A stretch of 64,000 nucleotides of DNA from positions 558,001 through 622,000 of the forward strand of contig MCFH01000023.1 in the NCBI GenBank assembly GCA_002104945.1, read 5' to 3'. Under the pieces are notes generated by a model, which made no database searches, was not told where the DNA came from, and saw nothing but the letters and a program-made list of their open reading frames with translations. This document shows, in pieces, positions 19,501-33,161 of the stretch. The stretch's first letter is position 1. The number at the start of each line of letters is the position of its first letter. Made by a program: the position numbers and the translations under genes. Origin of the DNA: Piromyces finnis (lineage: Eukaryota > Neocallimastigomycota > Neocallimastigomycetes > Neocallimastigales > Neocallimastigaceae).

Positions 19501-20227
19501 AGTCATTTCAATATCATTTGTATTACATCCATTTCCATTAAATTTTGCTAATTTTTTTTCAATTTCTTCAATATTAACATTTGATAAGTAAGGTTTTGCA
19601 GATGCTGAATTAGGATCTAATGGCTTTCCACTTAAAGTATAACCTTCACCAGTTTCTCTCACCTATTTTATTCGTGGATTAATTTTTTTTATCAATATTT
19701 TGATTTAATTTATTGTTATTATTAATAATCATAAAATTATTTTCATCAATAAATATTAATATTTATTTTTAAAAGTTAATTATTATAAACTACTTTATCA
19801 GGTAATGGTTTTGCTTCTCTATATAATTTTATAAAATATTTTTGTGCATGACTTCTAATTGATTTTGAATTTCTTGTTCCAATGTGTTTTGTTAACTATG
19901 TATTTTAATTAATATTAATAATTATATAAAAATGAATATTAAATAATATAAAATTATTGTTTATATTAAACGGCATCAACATTATCAACCATCAACAATA
20001 ATAAAATAAAATGGGTTTATCTTTTATATAAATAAAGATTATATCATATTTATACATTTTTCCAATCACGTCCATATAGATTAATTCCTTCAATAAATTT
20101 TGCTTCTTCTTCTGGGCTGTAAGTACCCAATGGATTATTAATTTTTCTATGTTTTGTATCATCTGATGATTCATTATTGCCTTCGTCTGTTGAAGGTCTT
20201 TTTTTTGGTATTGCTGTCTTTTTTACT

Positions 20228-20263
<36 letters not shown>

Positions 20264-20705
20264 AATAATAGCAAAAATCATATTAATTGTTTCATTATTA
20301 TGTAATATAAATTAATAATAATAAAAAAAAAAGTCAGAAAAAAAAATAAATAAATGGCTTTTATTATTGTTGAAAATAAATCGAACCTGTATTTTTTTTC
20401 TTTATTGATGAACGTGAATTTATTTCATAATTATTATCATCATTGTTCTTTTTACGATTTCTTTTATTATTGTTTTTTCCATAACGAGAATACTCATAGT
20501 CATCATCATTATCATCATCATCAAAATCATCATAATTGTATTCATAACTATCGGCTAATGAATTTCCATAACCTTCATAATAATTTAGAGAATAAATATC
20601 CTCTGTTTCTTGTTCTTGTGCTAATAATTTGTTTATATATGCTTGACTTTTTGCTTCTTCTTCTTCTTTTGTTAGAACTTTTTGTTTTTTGCTTCTAGCT
20701 ACCAT
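16543..20705 (-). CDS. MYSM1-like Myb/SANT plus JAMM (MPN+) deubiquitinase, 9 exons
   Basis: Predicted nuclear histone H2A-type deubiquitinase. Exons on the minus strand: 20705-20387, 20225-20056, 19895-19794, 19662-19190, 18914-18813, 18652-18468, 18275-17994, 17827-17673, 17493-16543, giving 912 residues in frame. An acidic/basic disordered N-terminus is followed by a Myb/SANT domain across exons 2-3 (GTYSPEEEAKFIEGINLYG, then GTRNSKSIRSHAQKYF), a charged linker in exon 4, and an MPN domain in exons 6-8. The JAMM zinc motif is complete: Glu in TEVIGLLAGEW, then WYHSHPKFAPDPSFVD with HxH, Ser and Asp (residues ~505-518). A short helical region (exon 9 start) and an Asn/Asp/Ser-rich tail follow. 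No SWIRM domain, present in animal MYSM1, can be seen between Myb and MPN. Within exon 9, 16889-16770 has intron-like ends (GTAAAA to AAAG), is 120 nt and in frame, and encodes an odd hydrophobic stretch; if removed, the protein is 872 residues. Confidence 0.88.
16770..16889 (-). other. Possible in-frame 120-nt intron in the last exon of the MYSM1-like gene
   Basis: It begins GTAAAAAATTATG and ends AATAAAG on the minus strand, preserves phase 1, and encodes a hydrophobic Ile/Leu/Phe-rich run unlike its hydrophilic surroundings. It has no internal stop, so either splicing or retention keeps the frame. Confidence 0.5.
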
Positions 20706-21379
20706 TTTTTAAAAATATAAAATATTCTAACATATATTTAAAAAAAATATTTTATATATTATATTATGAAGTAAATTTCAATTAATAATAATAATAATAA
20801 TAAAAATAAAAAGCAGTAAAATATAGATTTATTTTTATATTTAATGAAGTTTTTATTAAATTACTTGAATGTATTTTTTAATTATAAAATGTGTTTTAAA
20901 GAGGCCTATAAACAATTATTTATTTCTATATTTCACGATATTATTATATTTTTAAAAAAACATTATATATATTATATATTATATAATAAAAAACTATTTC
21001 TTAATAATAATTATAATGTTAATGCAAAAAAAAATTTATATGAAAAAAAAATATTTAATAATTTTATTTTTTAGAATTTTTTATTTTCAAAAATTATCGA
21101 AACAATCATAGCAAATTTTATTGAAAAAATTGAAAGATATTTATATTTATCATTTTATACATAAAAAATTTGATATAAATCAAATTTACAATAAATATAG
21201 ATACTATATTAAATTATTTAATAAATTTGATATATAGATGTAATAACAGTTTTTATTATTATTTTTTTTTTTTACTTGATAACCTTGACTTCTTATTTAT
21301 TTTCATAGAAATTATATTAAATTTGATTAATAATAATATTATTATTTAATTTATTTCCTAATTTATTTCTAGATTTAAC
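20706..21379. other. Intergenic region
   Basis: Spacer between the 5' end of the MYSM1-like gene and the 3' end of the first receptor gene. An 80-codon plus-strand frame at 20844-21074 is AT-rich and has no features of a gene. Confidence 0.55.
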
Positions 21380-23417
21380 TTATTGTATTTGATTCAAATA
21401 AAACTTATTTTCTTTAGGATTAATTTCATTATGAGAGTGGGATTTAAATATTTCTGAAGAGCTAAATTTACTTAACTTTGTTGGTATTTTATAAAATATA
21501 CTATATAATCTAATCACATATATATATATAATGGTGATAATTATTATTATAATTGTTCCAAAACCGTTAAATAAATCCTGGATAACTACTGATATTTCAT
21601 TTTCCATATTTAAAACTTCCAAAACAGTAGTAATAACAATATATGCATATGTAGGGATGGTCATTTTCTATTTATATATAAAAAGGTTTTAATTTTAAAA
21701 AAAAAATAAATAAATAGATAAATAAAATATAATTATTCTATATATTATTACTTCAGTGAACTTTTTTGTAACATTTTTTGTAAAATAAGTTAAAATACAG
21801 CCAAAAATTAAAATTGAATAATTAAGTATTACGCTTATTATATTAATAATTATATATTAATAAATTAATAATGTTAAATTATTAAATTATTATAAAATTA
21901 TATATAATATATAATTCTAACCTTATATTTTTTGACAATGGATAAGAACATTTACTATATTCTAATAAGTTTTTTGTATAAGATAAAGATGTATCAACAG
22001 AGCCTTCAATTAACCATAACATGGTAATAAGTAAATGTACAAAAGTAATAAAAAATACAATTAAATACATTTTTATTTTTTTCATTCCAATAGATCCTTT
22101 TTTAATATTTGAAAATCTATTTTGTTTTATTATATATAACATATATAATTAATTAACAAATAATAAATATTTAAAATATATTGTATTTTTACTAGGGTAT
22201 CTAACATTATGTATATCCTATATGTTTTCACTAATATTGAACCAAAGGTTAAGGAAAATCCCTATTATAAAAACAAATTACTATATAAGTAACATAAATT
22301 ATATATCTATATATTATTATTATTAAATATTACAATATTATTAGACAAAAAAGACATAATACAATTAAATTTTGTTTTATTTTCTATTGTAGATTCATAA
22401 ACATATATACAATTAAATAGTAATCCGAATAAAATTATATACATAAAATCGATTCCTCCTAAATATATGAAAGAATAACAATTAATATTTTAATTAATAA
22501 TTAATATATAATATAATTTATTTTACCAGCTTTTATTTTTGATTCATTTCTGAGTAAGAAAATACTAAGCATTATTATTAATATCAATATTACCAAAACT
22601 ATTGTAATAAATATTATCAATTTGTCAACGAATTTTATTCTATTTAATTTGTAATATTCATTACAATAGTTTCCATGGTAAGAAGTTTTTGAACAATCAC
22701 ATACATTAGTATTGATACATTTACCACCATTATTACAAGATGGTGAGCATTCAGGAAAATAACTATTTTGTTTATATTTAGTAATTCATGTATGTTGTAT
22801 GTAAGTAATTAAATAATAAATAAAATAATATATACCATGATTTAAAGCCAATATTATATAAATCTTGGTAAATATAAGATTCATCACAGTTTTTTATAGT
22901 TAAATCCATTTCAATTAAATTATTTGAAAACGGCTTGAATGGACCTGATTTTTTTAAATTAACAATTTTTTAATAATTTGTAAAATATCTATAAATTTTT
23001 TTTTAAAAATTTATTTTACCATATATTATTATTTCTACATTTAATTTATAATTTCCGGGATTTCCTACAACTAATTTTATAACATAAACTTATTATTATG
23101 ATTACTGCTCTTATCAATATTATTTATGAAAGTATAATATTACTTTTAAACGATGGTAATGTACATTCATCATATAAACAAAATGATACCGCTTTCCCAA
23201 TAATTGCTGCATTATAGGTGTCATTGATATAAACTTTAAAATATACCATTTCATTGACACTAGATACATATTTTATATCTAAACTTTCAGTGATTTTTCG
23301 TACTATTATTAATATTAAAAAATTATATATCGTTAAAATTATATTTAAATAATATATATATGTAGAGTTATCATTTTAATAATACAATTCCCATAATCAT
23401 CAAAAATGTTGTCTGTA

Positions 23418-23458
<41 letters not shown>

Positions 23459-26400
23459 TTAAGTCTCGTTAGTATATATTAAAATATTTTTATACTTTTA
23501 ATAAATATATTAAGTAAAAATAAAAATACATTTTATTTCTTCTGATATTACTTCCCCTGATATAATTGATATAGAATTAGGTGAATCATTTGTTAATTGA
23601 ATATATGCTGGATTGGTAACAAAAGATCCCTCGATTTCTCTTAATTCTTCTATATTTGAAAAATATGGCTCATATTGTTTTGAATAGCTATATGCAATAT
23701 GACCTTTTTGAAAATATTTATTATTATATTATATATTATATATTAATTTATTTTGCATTAAATAAATAAATATATATAATAACTTTTGATATATTTATAC
23801 CATATAGACCCCAGTTATTTTCAAAAACGCAATTATTAAAACTAACATATAAATTTGTTGAATTGCTTTGAGAATATACAATTCCTCCACAATTAGTGCT
23901 AATATTTTCTATGAATGATGAATTATTAAATGTAACAGGGGTACTATTATCTGTTTCTATAATACTTAATATAGAACCATTATATCCAAAAAATCCAATG
24001 AAATTTGTATTATTAATTATATAGTGTCCTTTTTTATTATTACTATTTGTATCTATTTCTATAAGAGAAGTAGAAAAGCCACAGTATTGGAAAGTTGTGT
24101 CTGATATAGTTATATATGATGATTTGCCTGCTTTAAATCCATCTTTTATTTAAAATAATTAAAATATAAAATTATAAACTACAAAATAATAATATATGAT
24201 TCATACTTGCATATATTGAATCAAATACTGTATCACTTATTATTAATTTTACGTTTTCTCCGATATCAATAAATCCAGAAATTTCATTTCCTAATTTTTC
24301 ATCTTTATTTGTTATAATACATTCTATGGAAAATGTACACCTCCAAAACATATTAAACTAAATTAAAGTTTTAATTCATCATTAAATTAATAATATATTA
24401 TTTAAATTATAGTATATTCATTACATTTGAATTATTTATGATTATTTCTCCATAACTCATGGTTATAAATTCTTTTGCATAATTATATATAAATGTTATT
24501 ATTTATTTATTGCTATTAGTTATAATAAATATTATTAAATAGTACTTACCTTCACATGAAGAATATTCATCTATTCTTACATTATTTAATGTTAAAGTAT
24601 CTTATATTATATTCAAATTAATTAAAAAAGGTATTATTACAAATGTATAGATGTATATATATAATATTCTTACTATGTGTATCTTTGTTATAGCTTTTAT
24701 TATAAAAAAAATATGTAGGTGAATTTGATGAATGATATAAAATATTAACATTATTAAATTCTATCATTGCTGGTCCTTCATTATACATAAAACTATAAAA
24801 AGAAAATTAATTTAAAAGTTAATAAAATCACAAATATATAATATATATTATAATTTAATTACTATCCACGGTAGCAGAATAGATTGCTGATATATGAACT
24901 ATATTTAGTTTTAAATATATAATAATTAATTTATTTATATTTAATATATATTTAATGTATGTATAATGAAAATTTACTCATTAATTGAAATCTCGATATT
25001 TTTATCAATCATAATAAACGTTGAAGCATAACTAGCACTATATTGTGAAAAATCCGTAAAATTTCCATTTGTAACTTTAAATTTTGAGCCAACTTCTTCA
25101 TTAAAAGATGTTAATAATACTCCACCAATACCTGATGCATCTACTTTATGTAATTCTATATTACTAGAATTTTTTTATTTTTAAATAAAATTTTTTTAAA
25201 ATTATATGTTTTTTGATTATTCATTATATTATTACTTAATTTCAATGACTGATTCTTGGCTTATAGTAAATGCGCCTACACCATTTCCTCCATTCAAATC
25301 CTCACCATAAAAATTTTCTATATAGAGATTAGAGAATCCTTCAATGCTATTATATATTTATTAATATTATTGTTATCATTATTAATGTTGTTGTTGTTGT
25401 TATTGTTATTATTGTCACTGCTATTAGTAATTTTAAGAATTCTTACCTAGCAATTAAACCTCCATTATTAATTGGTTGATTAATGTTCCCCACTCCATAA
25501 TATTGTGTGTTATAAATTGACGCTTTTGTTTTATAATCTGATGATGAGTAAATATATATAAAACTTCCCTTTAAAAAATAATAGTATTTCAATATTGATA
25601 TTATTCATCATTACATTAATACAATTTTAATTTATTATAATCACTAATTGCCTATTTATTTATATATTTACTTTTTCTAGAGCAGTAGTATTTTGCGCTA
25701 TAATATTTTGAGTTTCAAATGATTTCGAATTATATACATAAAATATCGCACCATTTTCTACGGAAAAATTATCGCTAAATTCACAACTTTCAACATACAA
25801 ATCAGAGTATTCAACTCCAATTGCACCCCTTATATAATAATATTATCATTTTATTAAAAATGTGACTTCAAAGCAACATTATTCTATTATAAATATTTAT
25901 CTTTTAATTAATATGTACCCTCCGGTTTTAAATGATGCACCTTTTTCAAATTTAGATGATGTTATAAATGATTTTAAGGAATTTATTATTTTAAGGCATT
26001 GATTAGAATAGTTTCCATCAAAATATGATTCATCTATTTTAATATTATTCATATTTTCTCCGTCATATTTCATTATTCCATTTTTGCATAATGAATTTCC
26101 ATAAAATAATGAATTACTTATATTAACATTACCAAACAAGTTTATACAGTATTCCTTCGAGTCAATTTCTGCTTCGGCATTAAATATAATATTATTTATA
26201 TTAATTGATTGATTCTTAATACATTGATCGTTAAAGCATTGATTATTAAAATCTAAAGTACCCATTATTAAAACATTATCAATATCTACTTCCATATTAT
26301 TCTTAAATTTTAGATTTCCTTTAATCATAATATTGGTAAGTTTAATTTTACTAATTGATTCACTAAATGTAAATCCATTATTTATTTCTTGAAAATTTAT

Positions 26401-26743
26401 TACACTAGCTTCTTTTGATTTACCATTTATAATTAATTTCTTTAAATTACTGTTTATAGTAATATTTTTCGAAACTTCCAAATTAACACTATTAATATTT
26501 ATAATCAATTCATCTGAAGATTTATTATTTAGAAAACCATTAATTAAATCATTTTCATTATTTACAGATATTGAAGTTGAATTTACAATTAATATAAGTA
26601 TGAAGGTACTTATAATATATCCTAATATATTTATATTATTGATTCTTAACTTCCTAAACAATTGTCATATATAATAATTTTGTTTTAATATATGTATTTT
26701 TTATATATTAATTTAAAATATAAAAAGGAAAAATATACCTCAT
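21380..26743 (-). CDS. Class C GPCR-like receptor A: beta-helix ectodomain, EGF-like module, 7 TM
   Basis: Predicted cell-surface receptor of about 20 exons; internal joins were only partly resolved. The start appears to be a 5-nt coding exon (ATGAG, 26743-26739) spliced across 26738-26654 to the exon at 26653, giving MRKLRINNINILGYIIST and a signal sequence. The ectodomain (to about 22,800) is a long series of Asn/Ser/Ile-rich strands with short F-x-N and GGAI turns, typical of right-handed beta-helix or polymorphic outer-membrane-like repeats. An EGF-like module follows (about 22,765-22,660: CSPSCNNGGKCINTNVCDC), then TM1. TM2 is near 22,470-22,385. TM3 near 22,262-22,197 carries the class C signature GFSLTFGSILVKTYRIY. 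TM4 is at about 22,080-21,990, and TM6/7 and the short cytoplasmic tail at 21,664-21,380. Ligand unknown; plant-fibre carbohydrate is a guess based on reports of such receptors in gut fungi. Confidence 0.8.
26739..26743 (-). other. Five-nucleotide coding first exon of receptor A
   Basis: The long open exon beginning at 26653 has no upstream in-frame ATG; a TGA precedes it. ATGAG followed by the donor GTATAT at 26743-26737 and the acceptor TTTAG at 26658-26654 joins to read MRKLRIN, supplying the missing start and basic n-region of the signal peptide. Confidence 0.75.
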
Positions 26744-27268
26744 TTTTCAAATAGTCCAGAAATATTGGTTATAAAAAGAAAAGGAATATATACGATACTA
26801 ATTTATTATTTTTCTTATATCTATAATATATTTTCATAATATAAGAAAAATAAATTTTTACTTTTTTTTTTTTTAATTTTATAAAGAAATTATAATTGAA
26901 ACTTTTTTAAATATAAAACCTTTTTTTAAATATAAAATTGTTAAATCTTGTTCCTCATTTGCAATAATTAGAACAAAATTTAATATTTTAAAATTTTTTT
27001 ACTTCACATTTTTTATAAAGAAAATAAAACCAAATACATTATATTTTATTTCATTTTTACAATTAATACCATTTAATTTATTAAAAAATACAGCATATAT
27101 TAATTTTTTTAAAAAAAAAAAAATAATCTAAATAAGATATAATTACTATTTTATATTTTATTATCCATATGATAAACTTTTAGAAACCAAGTTTTATAAA
27201 AAAAGTTTATTTATTATATTTAATAAATTAATACAAAATTAAATGAAAAAGCAATTTATAATATATAT
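26744..27268. other. Intergenic region between the two receptor genes
   Basis: AT-rich spacer of about 0.5 kb. It has an imperfect hairpin at 26801-26854 (TTTTTCTTATAT and its complement) about 60-110 bp upstream of the receptor A start. No gene seen. Confidence 0.55.
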
Positions 27269-28319
27269 TTATTCATTAAAGCCGTTAAATATAGAAGAAC
27301 TGGATGATCTTCTTAGTTTTCTTTTATTAGGATTTCTATTTTTAAAATTAAAATCTGCATTAGATAATAAACTTGCTTGTGAATGTGTTGAATCTGCATC
27401 TTCCTTTACATTTGGTTCATAATTAGTTGGTAAATAATTATCCGATTTTGAATGGTTTAAAGTCGATAATTGAATGCTATTTAATTTTTGCATATCGGCT
27501 ATATTTATTCCCATTATATTATCAATGGTGTTAACACCCATAAATACCTTCACAAGTTTTAAAATGTATAAATAATAAATGATTGTTAACATTGATATTA
27601 ATATTCCAATTGAACTAATATAATCTTGACTATGGACATTCATATGCTTAATATTGATAAATTCTATCAAAAATGACGATATGGTATAAATATATACTGG
27701 AACTGTTAATTGCTATACATATATATAAGCATTATAAAAATTAGATACATTTTATAAAATATTTATATAGTAATATATATTTATTATTTATTTTTAATTA
27801 TATATACTTCTGTAAAAATTTTGTTAAAATCCTTAATCATATACGCAAAAACACTTCCAATAATTAATACAACAAAATCAAAAATAATACTATAGTAATA
27901 TGTATTAATAAAAAATTAAATATTGTTATATAAATTTAATTTCTTAATATTTATTATACATACTTTATATGTCTTATTTTTGTATATTTGCATGTTGAAT
28001 AATTAATTTTTTCATTAGCATCAATTACTCCAAGATTATTAAATATTATACAGACAGTTATGATCAATATATGATATAAAGTTATTACAAAAACAATTCC
28101 ATATAAAAATTTTTTATTGACATTGGAATCTAAATTTTGTAGTAGTTGAGAACTAAAATTTTTTAATAATAAATATTAAATATATAGATTTCAGTATATC
28201 TTATATGTTTTTGATATTTTATATAATGAAATTACATTTTATATATTCTGTAAGTTTTAGCAAGAATTGATCCAAATACTAATGAAAATCCCTATATAGT
28301 ACAACATTATTAACAACAA

Positions 28320-28350
<31 letters not shown>

Positions 28351-28365
28351 GTTATTATTATTATT

Positions 28366-28400
<35 letters not shown>

Positions 28401-31400
28401 AAGAAAAAATATTAATACTTACTATATAGTAAAATGAAAACATTAAAATACATGAAATCTTACTTCTTTTTGATGTTAATAACAATACATAAACATAATT
28501 AAATATTGTTCCAATTAAAATAATAATTAAAAAATCGACACCGCCTATCATAAAAATATATATATATATAAATAAGTTAATTTTTAATGATTTAGATAAT
28601 ACCTTTTATATATATATAACAATAAATTAATTTACCTCCTTTAATATTAGCATTTTCTCTATAATAGTATATACTAAATATTAAAACAATTGATAAAAAT
28701 ATTAGAGAGTTTGTTATAATCCATATTACATTATCAAAAACGACATTTCTTTCGCGTAATTTTAACGTTTCACAATAGTTTCCAATATATTTTGTTCCTT
28801 TACAATTACATTGATTATCACCTAAACATTCTCCTTGATTTTTACACGAAGGATCACATGTTTTTTTATAACTTTTATTTAATTATTAAATTAAATTAGT
28901 GTTGTAGTTATTAAATTATTATTATTAATAAATATTAATAATCTTACCATGATTTAATATTATTTGATTCTCGATATTTATAAAGAAGGTTGCCTAGTTT
29001 GTATTGTTCATTATCTTCACAATCAAGAATTTCTAATTCCATATGAGCTGTACTATTATCAAAATATAAGTATTGACCTAATAAAAAAATAAATAAAAAT
29101 ATTTTTAATAAAAGTTTTTTTTTCATTTTTTTAATTTTAATAATACCAACCAAAAGTTATTATATTGAAATTTAATTGATATTTTCCTGGAATTCCTACA
29201 ACTTTTTAAAAAATATTAAATATGTTAAAAATGGATCATTTCATCAATAGTATAACCTATTTAAATTCTTACCTTTAATATTTGAAACAGGACATGATGA
29301 ATTTCTACAAAAACCATATATTTGTCCAAATAATTTTACATTATAAGTATCATTAGGAGTGACTGAATAAAAAAATACATCTTCAAGTATTTTATAATTA
29401 AAAGTAATTACTAATAATGATATATTTAGTATACATTATTTAATTTATGTATTACATATTTACATAATTAATAAATACTTACAATGATTATAATCATCAT
29501 AAATTTTGTCTTTTTAAAGATTTTATAATTAGTAAACAAAAAAAAAATAATAATATCTTATAAAATTAATAAATAAATATAGATAATTTTACATGCTATT
29601 GGATTGGTTATTTGTTGTCCAGAATATGATATAATAGTATCTGATGTTGAATATTCTTCATCAAGAGTAATATAAGAAGGATTTGTAACGAAACCATTAC
29701 TAAGTTTTCTTAATGATTGAATGTTTTCAATATTAATAAATTTTGGTTCTGAAGCTTGATCGTAGGCATATGAAATATCTCCAAGTTTTGCAGTATTATT
29801 GAAAAAATTACAGTTGCTAAAAATTACATTTTTACTGGTAAATGGACTAATGGAATAAATTATACCACCTTGTTTAGTTGCATGATTATTTTGAAAATTG
29901 CATTTTTCAAGTCTAATAGTCCTTAAGTCATCTGGTAATAATCCCTTTTTAATAAATAAAACGGCACCACTTGTAGAATTATTATTTAAAAATGATGAAT
30001 TCCTTACTGACACTTCACCAATTGAATTATATGATAAATCATTAGCAGAAAAAATACCGTATTCCAAATTACAATTTTGATATATTGTCTCTGAAATTTC
30101 AGTATATGATCGTGAACACAATGAATAACCAAAGACTTTAAAGATTGTTAGTACAATAGATTTTTGTAATTCTTTTTTATATACTGTATATAAATTTACC
30201 TCCATATACATTATTAAATTTAGAATTTGATATATATGTTTTCCCATCATTTTCTGTTATTCCAATAGCAGCACTAGCTTCATAATTAACACAGTTTTTA
30301 TTTTTCTCACATGTATGAATATTTTCAAACTAAGAAAACATAATATATTATAAATTAAATTTAATTATAATTTTTAAACTAAATAGATATCGATTATTTG
30401 ATTTATAATTTTAATTATTACAACACAATTACTAATTTTTAATATCGAAACATTGTTTCTGTATATAACTATATTATATAAAAATAAGAATTATGTTACA
30501 AATATTAATAAAAGTATTATTATAATTAAATTATATTTTTAGAGACCTCCTGGAGAAGACACTCTCGATATTTTAACATTATTTAAATGTAAAAATGCTA
30601 ATTTTTAAAAATATATTAATAATCTATTATTTATTATTTTATTATAGATAAATAATAATAATAATTGTTTTTTTTTTTTTTGATCAACAAACAGTTATTA
30701 TTTGTAGCATCCAAATTAATTAAACTTATAGGAAAATTTGAAGAAACTGTATCATAGTTAACATTATTAAATGTTACTTTGGACTCATTGTTTTGATAAT
30801 GTAAGCTATAAATGCATATCACAATAACATATTAGCATTTGTAAACTTTTATTGAAAAAATATTATATATTTCTAGATTATATTTGTACTGACTGTGATT
30901 TTGAACCTTTGGCATTTTTAATATTACAACTAATATTTAAATATCAAATCATATATTTTAATAACCTATAGATAACATTAATTAAAACCTTACTATATAT
31001 TACTTATTAACTGTAAATGATCCTTTGTCAAACCAAGTAAATAAAGAACAAGCATTATCACTATATTGAACTATATTTGATAGAGTACAATTATCTATAC
31101 TAAATGTTACACCATTAATAATTGGAGTATAAGTTGTAATTAATAGACCTCCACCATATGATGCCCCACCAGTAATATTTCTCAATTCCAGATTTCTATT
31201 ATTATAATTTATAATATTGTTTGTTGATTTATTTTTTTTTTTTTTTGTTAATTTTTATTAATTTATGAATCTTTTTATAATACCTTACTGAAATCTGAGC
31301 ATCTCCAGATCCAACAAATGCTGCCCCAACACTACTTATTGTATAAAAATTCTCCCCATAATAATTTTCAACATCCAATGATGCATAATTATCTACACTA

Positions 31401-32712
31401 TTTTTATTTATTTATTATTATATAGTATTATTATAATTGTTATTATATTATTTAATAATAATATATTTTTTATATTTATAAAATTAAACCCAAAATAGTT
31501 AAACCTTGCAATTACACCATTCATTGTAAAATCAATAATATTTTCTATTCCTGAACCAATATGTTTAATATTCCTTAAAACTGCATGAGAACTTTTATCA
31601 GATGTCGCTGTTACATACAAAAATGATCCCTTTTTTATTTATATATTAGAAATTTTATTAATATATTTTATTTTTTATTTATTTTAATGTAAATTATTGA
31701 TTTTTATGCTGCAAAGTGAATTTTTATCTCATTCATTCTTACACCCCGTCTTGCTGTAATGTTATAAAGATTTAAGTTTTCTGCAATAAATCCGTATGTT
31801 TGACTAATAAAAAAACCTCCACCATCAAAATCACTATATATATCTTTAAATATGCAATTTTTCATATGAAAATCTGCTTCATAAACCGTTATTGCACCTC
31901 TATTATATAATTATATAATTTTAAATTTTAATCTTTTTTTTAAAAAAATAATACTTAAATAATACTAAAAAATTATGGAAACATTTAGTTTTTTATATAA
32001 AAATAATATTAAGTTTAAATTTTTGTTATTACCCTTTACTATTTTTATAACTAGTACATCTTAAAAAATTTGTATTCCTAATATTTATAGCTCCAAAGGT
32101 AATATCTATCGCTCTGCTAGTATATTTACCATTAAATTCTGAATCTTCAATAAGTAAATTATATCTCTTAATAACACCTCCACCATATTTTAATAAACTA
32201 CCCCATCCATCTATGTTTGGTTCAAAACTTGAATGGGAAATAACAGTATTATAATTACTAATTTCCATGAAATCTCTTTCCAGCTCACCTTGTAAAAAAA
32301 ACTTTGAATTATTGATGTTCAATTTTCCTCCATCAATTTCACTTCTGGAAATACTAATATTTCCTTTAAATTCAGATCTAATAATATTTACATTTGAATA
32401 ACGAATAGTGACATTTCCACTAAAACTAATATCATTAAACTCCAAAAAATGACCATTTATAAATTCAGTGTATTCATTAAAATGAATTTCTGATAACTTT
32501 GAGTTACCTTTTATATACAAGGTAGAAATATCCACTAAAACTGGTGAAGTTATAAAAATTTTATTATTGATAACAAGTTCATCATAATTTTTATTATTTA
32601 CTACATTCAGAAAATCATTTTCTGATTTTATTAGAACTTCTTTTGTAAAAGCTATATTTATGTAAATAGCTATTTTAATAATAAATATATATAATCGAAT
32701 TAATTTATTCAT
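27269..32712 (-). CDS. Class C GPCR-like receptor B, tandem paralogue of receptor A
   Basis: Same architecture as receptor A and adjacent to it. The start ATG at 32712 opens a signal peptide (MNKLIRLYIFIIKIAIYINI). The first exon (to about 32029) and the following exons to about 29,160 encode beta-helix-like repeats with many Asn sites. An EGF-like module lies at about 28,865-28,770 (CDPSCKNQGECLGDNQCNC), followed by TM1. TM2 (about 28,551-28,440) reads GGVDFLIIILIGTIFNYVYV. TM3 (28,310-28,250) contains GFSLVFGSILAKTYRIY, the class C hallmark. TM5 is near 27,900-27,805. The last exons give TM6/7 and a cytoplasmic tail with SNADFNFKNRNPNKRKLRRS and a Ser run. The intron between TM2 and TM3 holds an AAT/AAC microsatellite whose translation only mimics poly-Asn. 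About 20 exons; not all joins resolved. Confidence 0.8.
28320..28398 (-). repeat. (AAC/AAT)n microsatellite in receptor B intron
   Basis: Read on the minus strand it is AAC repeats then AAT repeats, between donor GTAAGT and acceptor CTATATAG. It is open in frame and could be mistaken for a poly-Asn coding segment. Confidence 0.9.
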
Positions 32713-32814
32713 TGTTATAATTATTATGTATTTTTCATTTTATAATTATATTTAATATTTCTTTTTTTTTTTTTTTTTTTCTCTTATAATTATTATTATC
32801 AATATATTACCACC

Positions 32815-32848
<34 letters not shown>

Positions 32849-33161
32849 TCTTTAAAGTTAATAAACTATGTAACCTATATAAAATAAAATAGATAAAATT
32901 TTAATTAATCTTTAAAAAAAGTGACATCTATTAATTAATATTTAATAAAAAAAAAAAAAGTTAAAAAATTAAAATTGTGCCTCTTTATTTAAAATTTTTA
33001 ATTAAATATTTAATTTTAATACATAATAATTATATATATTGTATATTTATAAATGTTAAAATAAAGATAGTATATAAAAATGAACATTTTCTTTTTTTTT
33101 TTTTTTTTTTTCTTAGTAAATAAACTAATAACTAATATTTGTTTAAACTCTAAATACGAAT
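32713..33161. other. Intergenic region
   Basis: Spacer between the ankyrin gene's 3' end and receptor B's 5' end. It has T runs at about 32761-32780 and 33091-33110. No gene seen. Confidence 0.55.

Noticed and set aside
19229-19591. Plus-strand Ser/Leu/Phe-rich frame
   Set aside because: Antisense shadow of the Lys/Glu/Asn-rich exon 4 of the MYSM1-like gene.
28279-28551. Poly-Asn coding segment in receptor B
   Set aside because: The Asn run lies between a GTAAGT donor and CTATATAG acceptor, and removal restores the class C motif GFSLVFGSIL directly after TM2.
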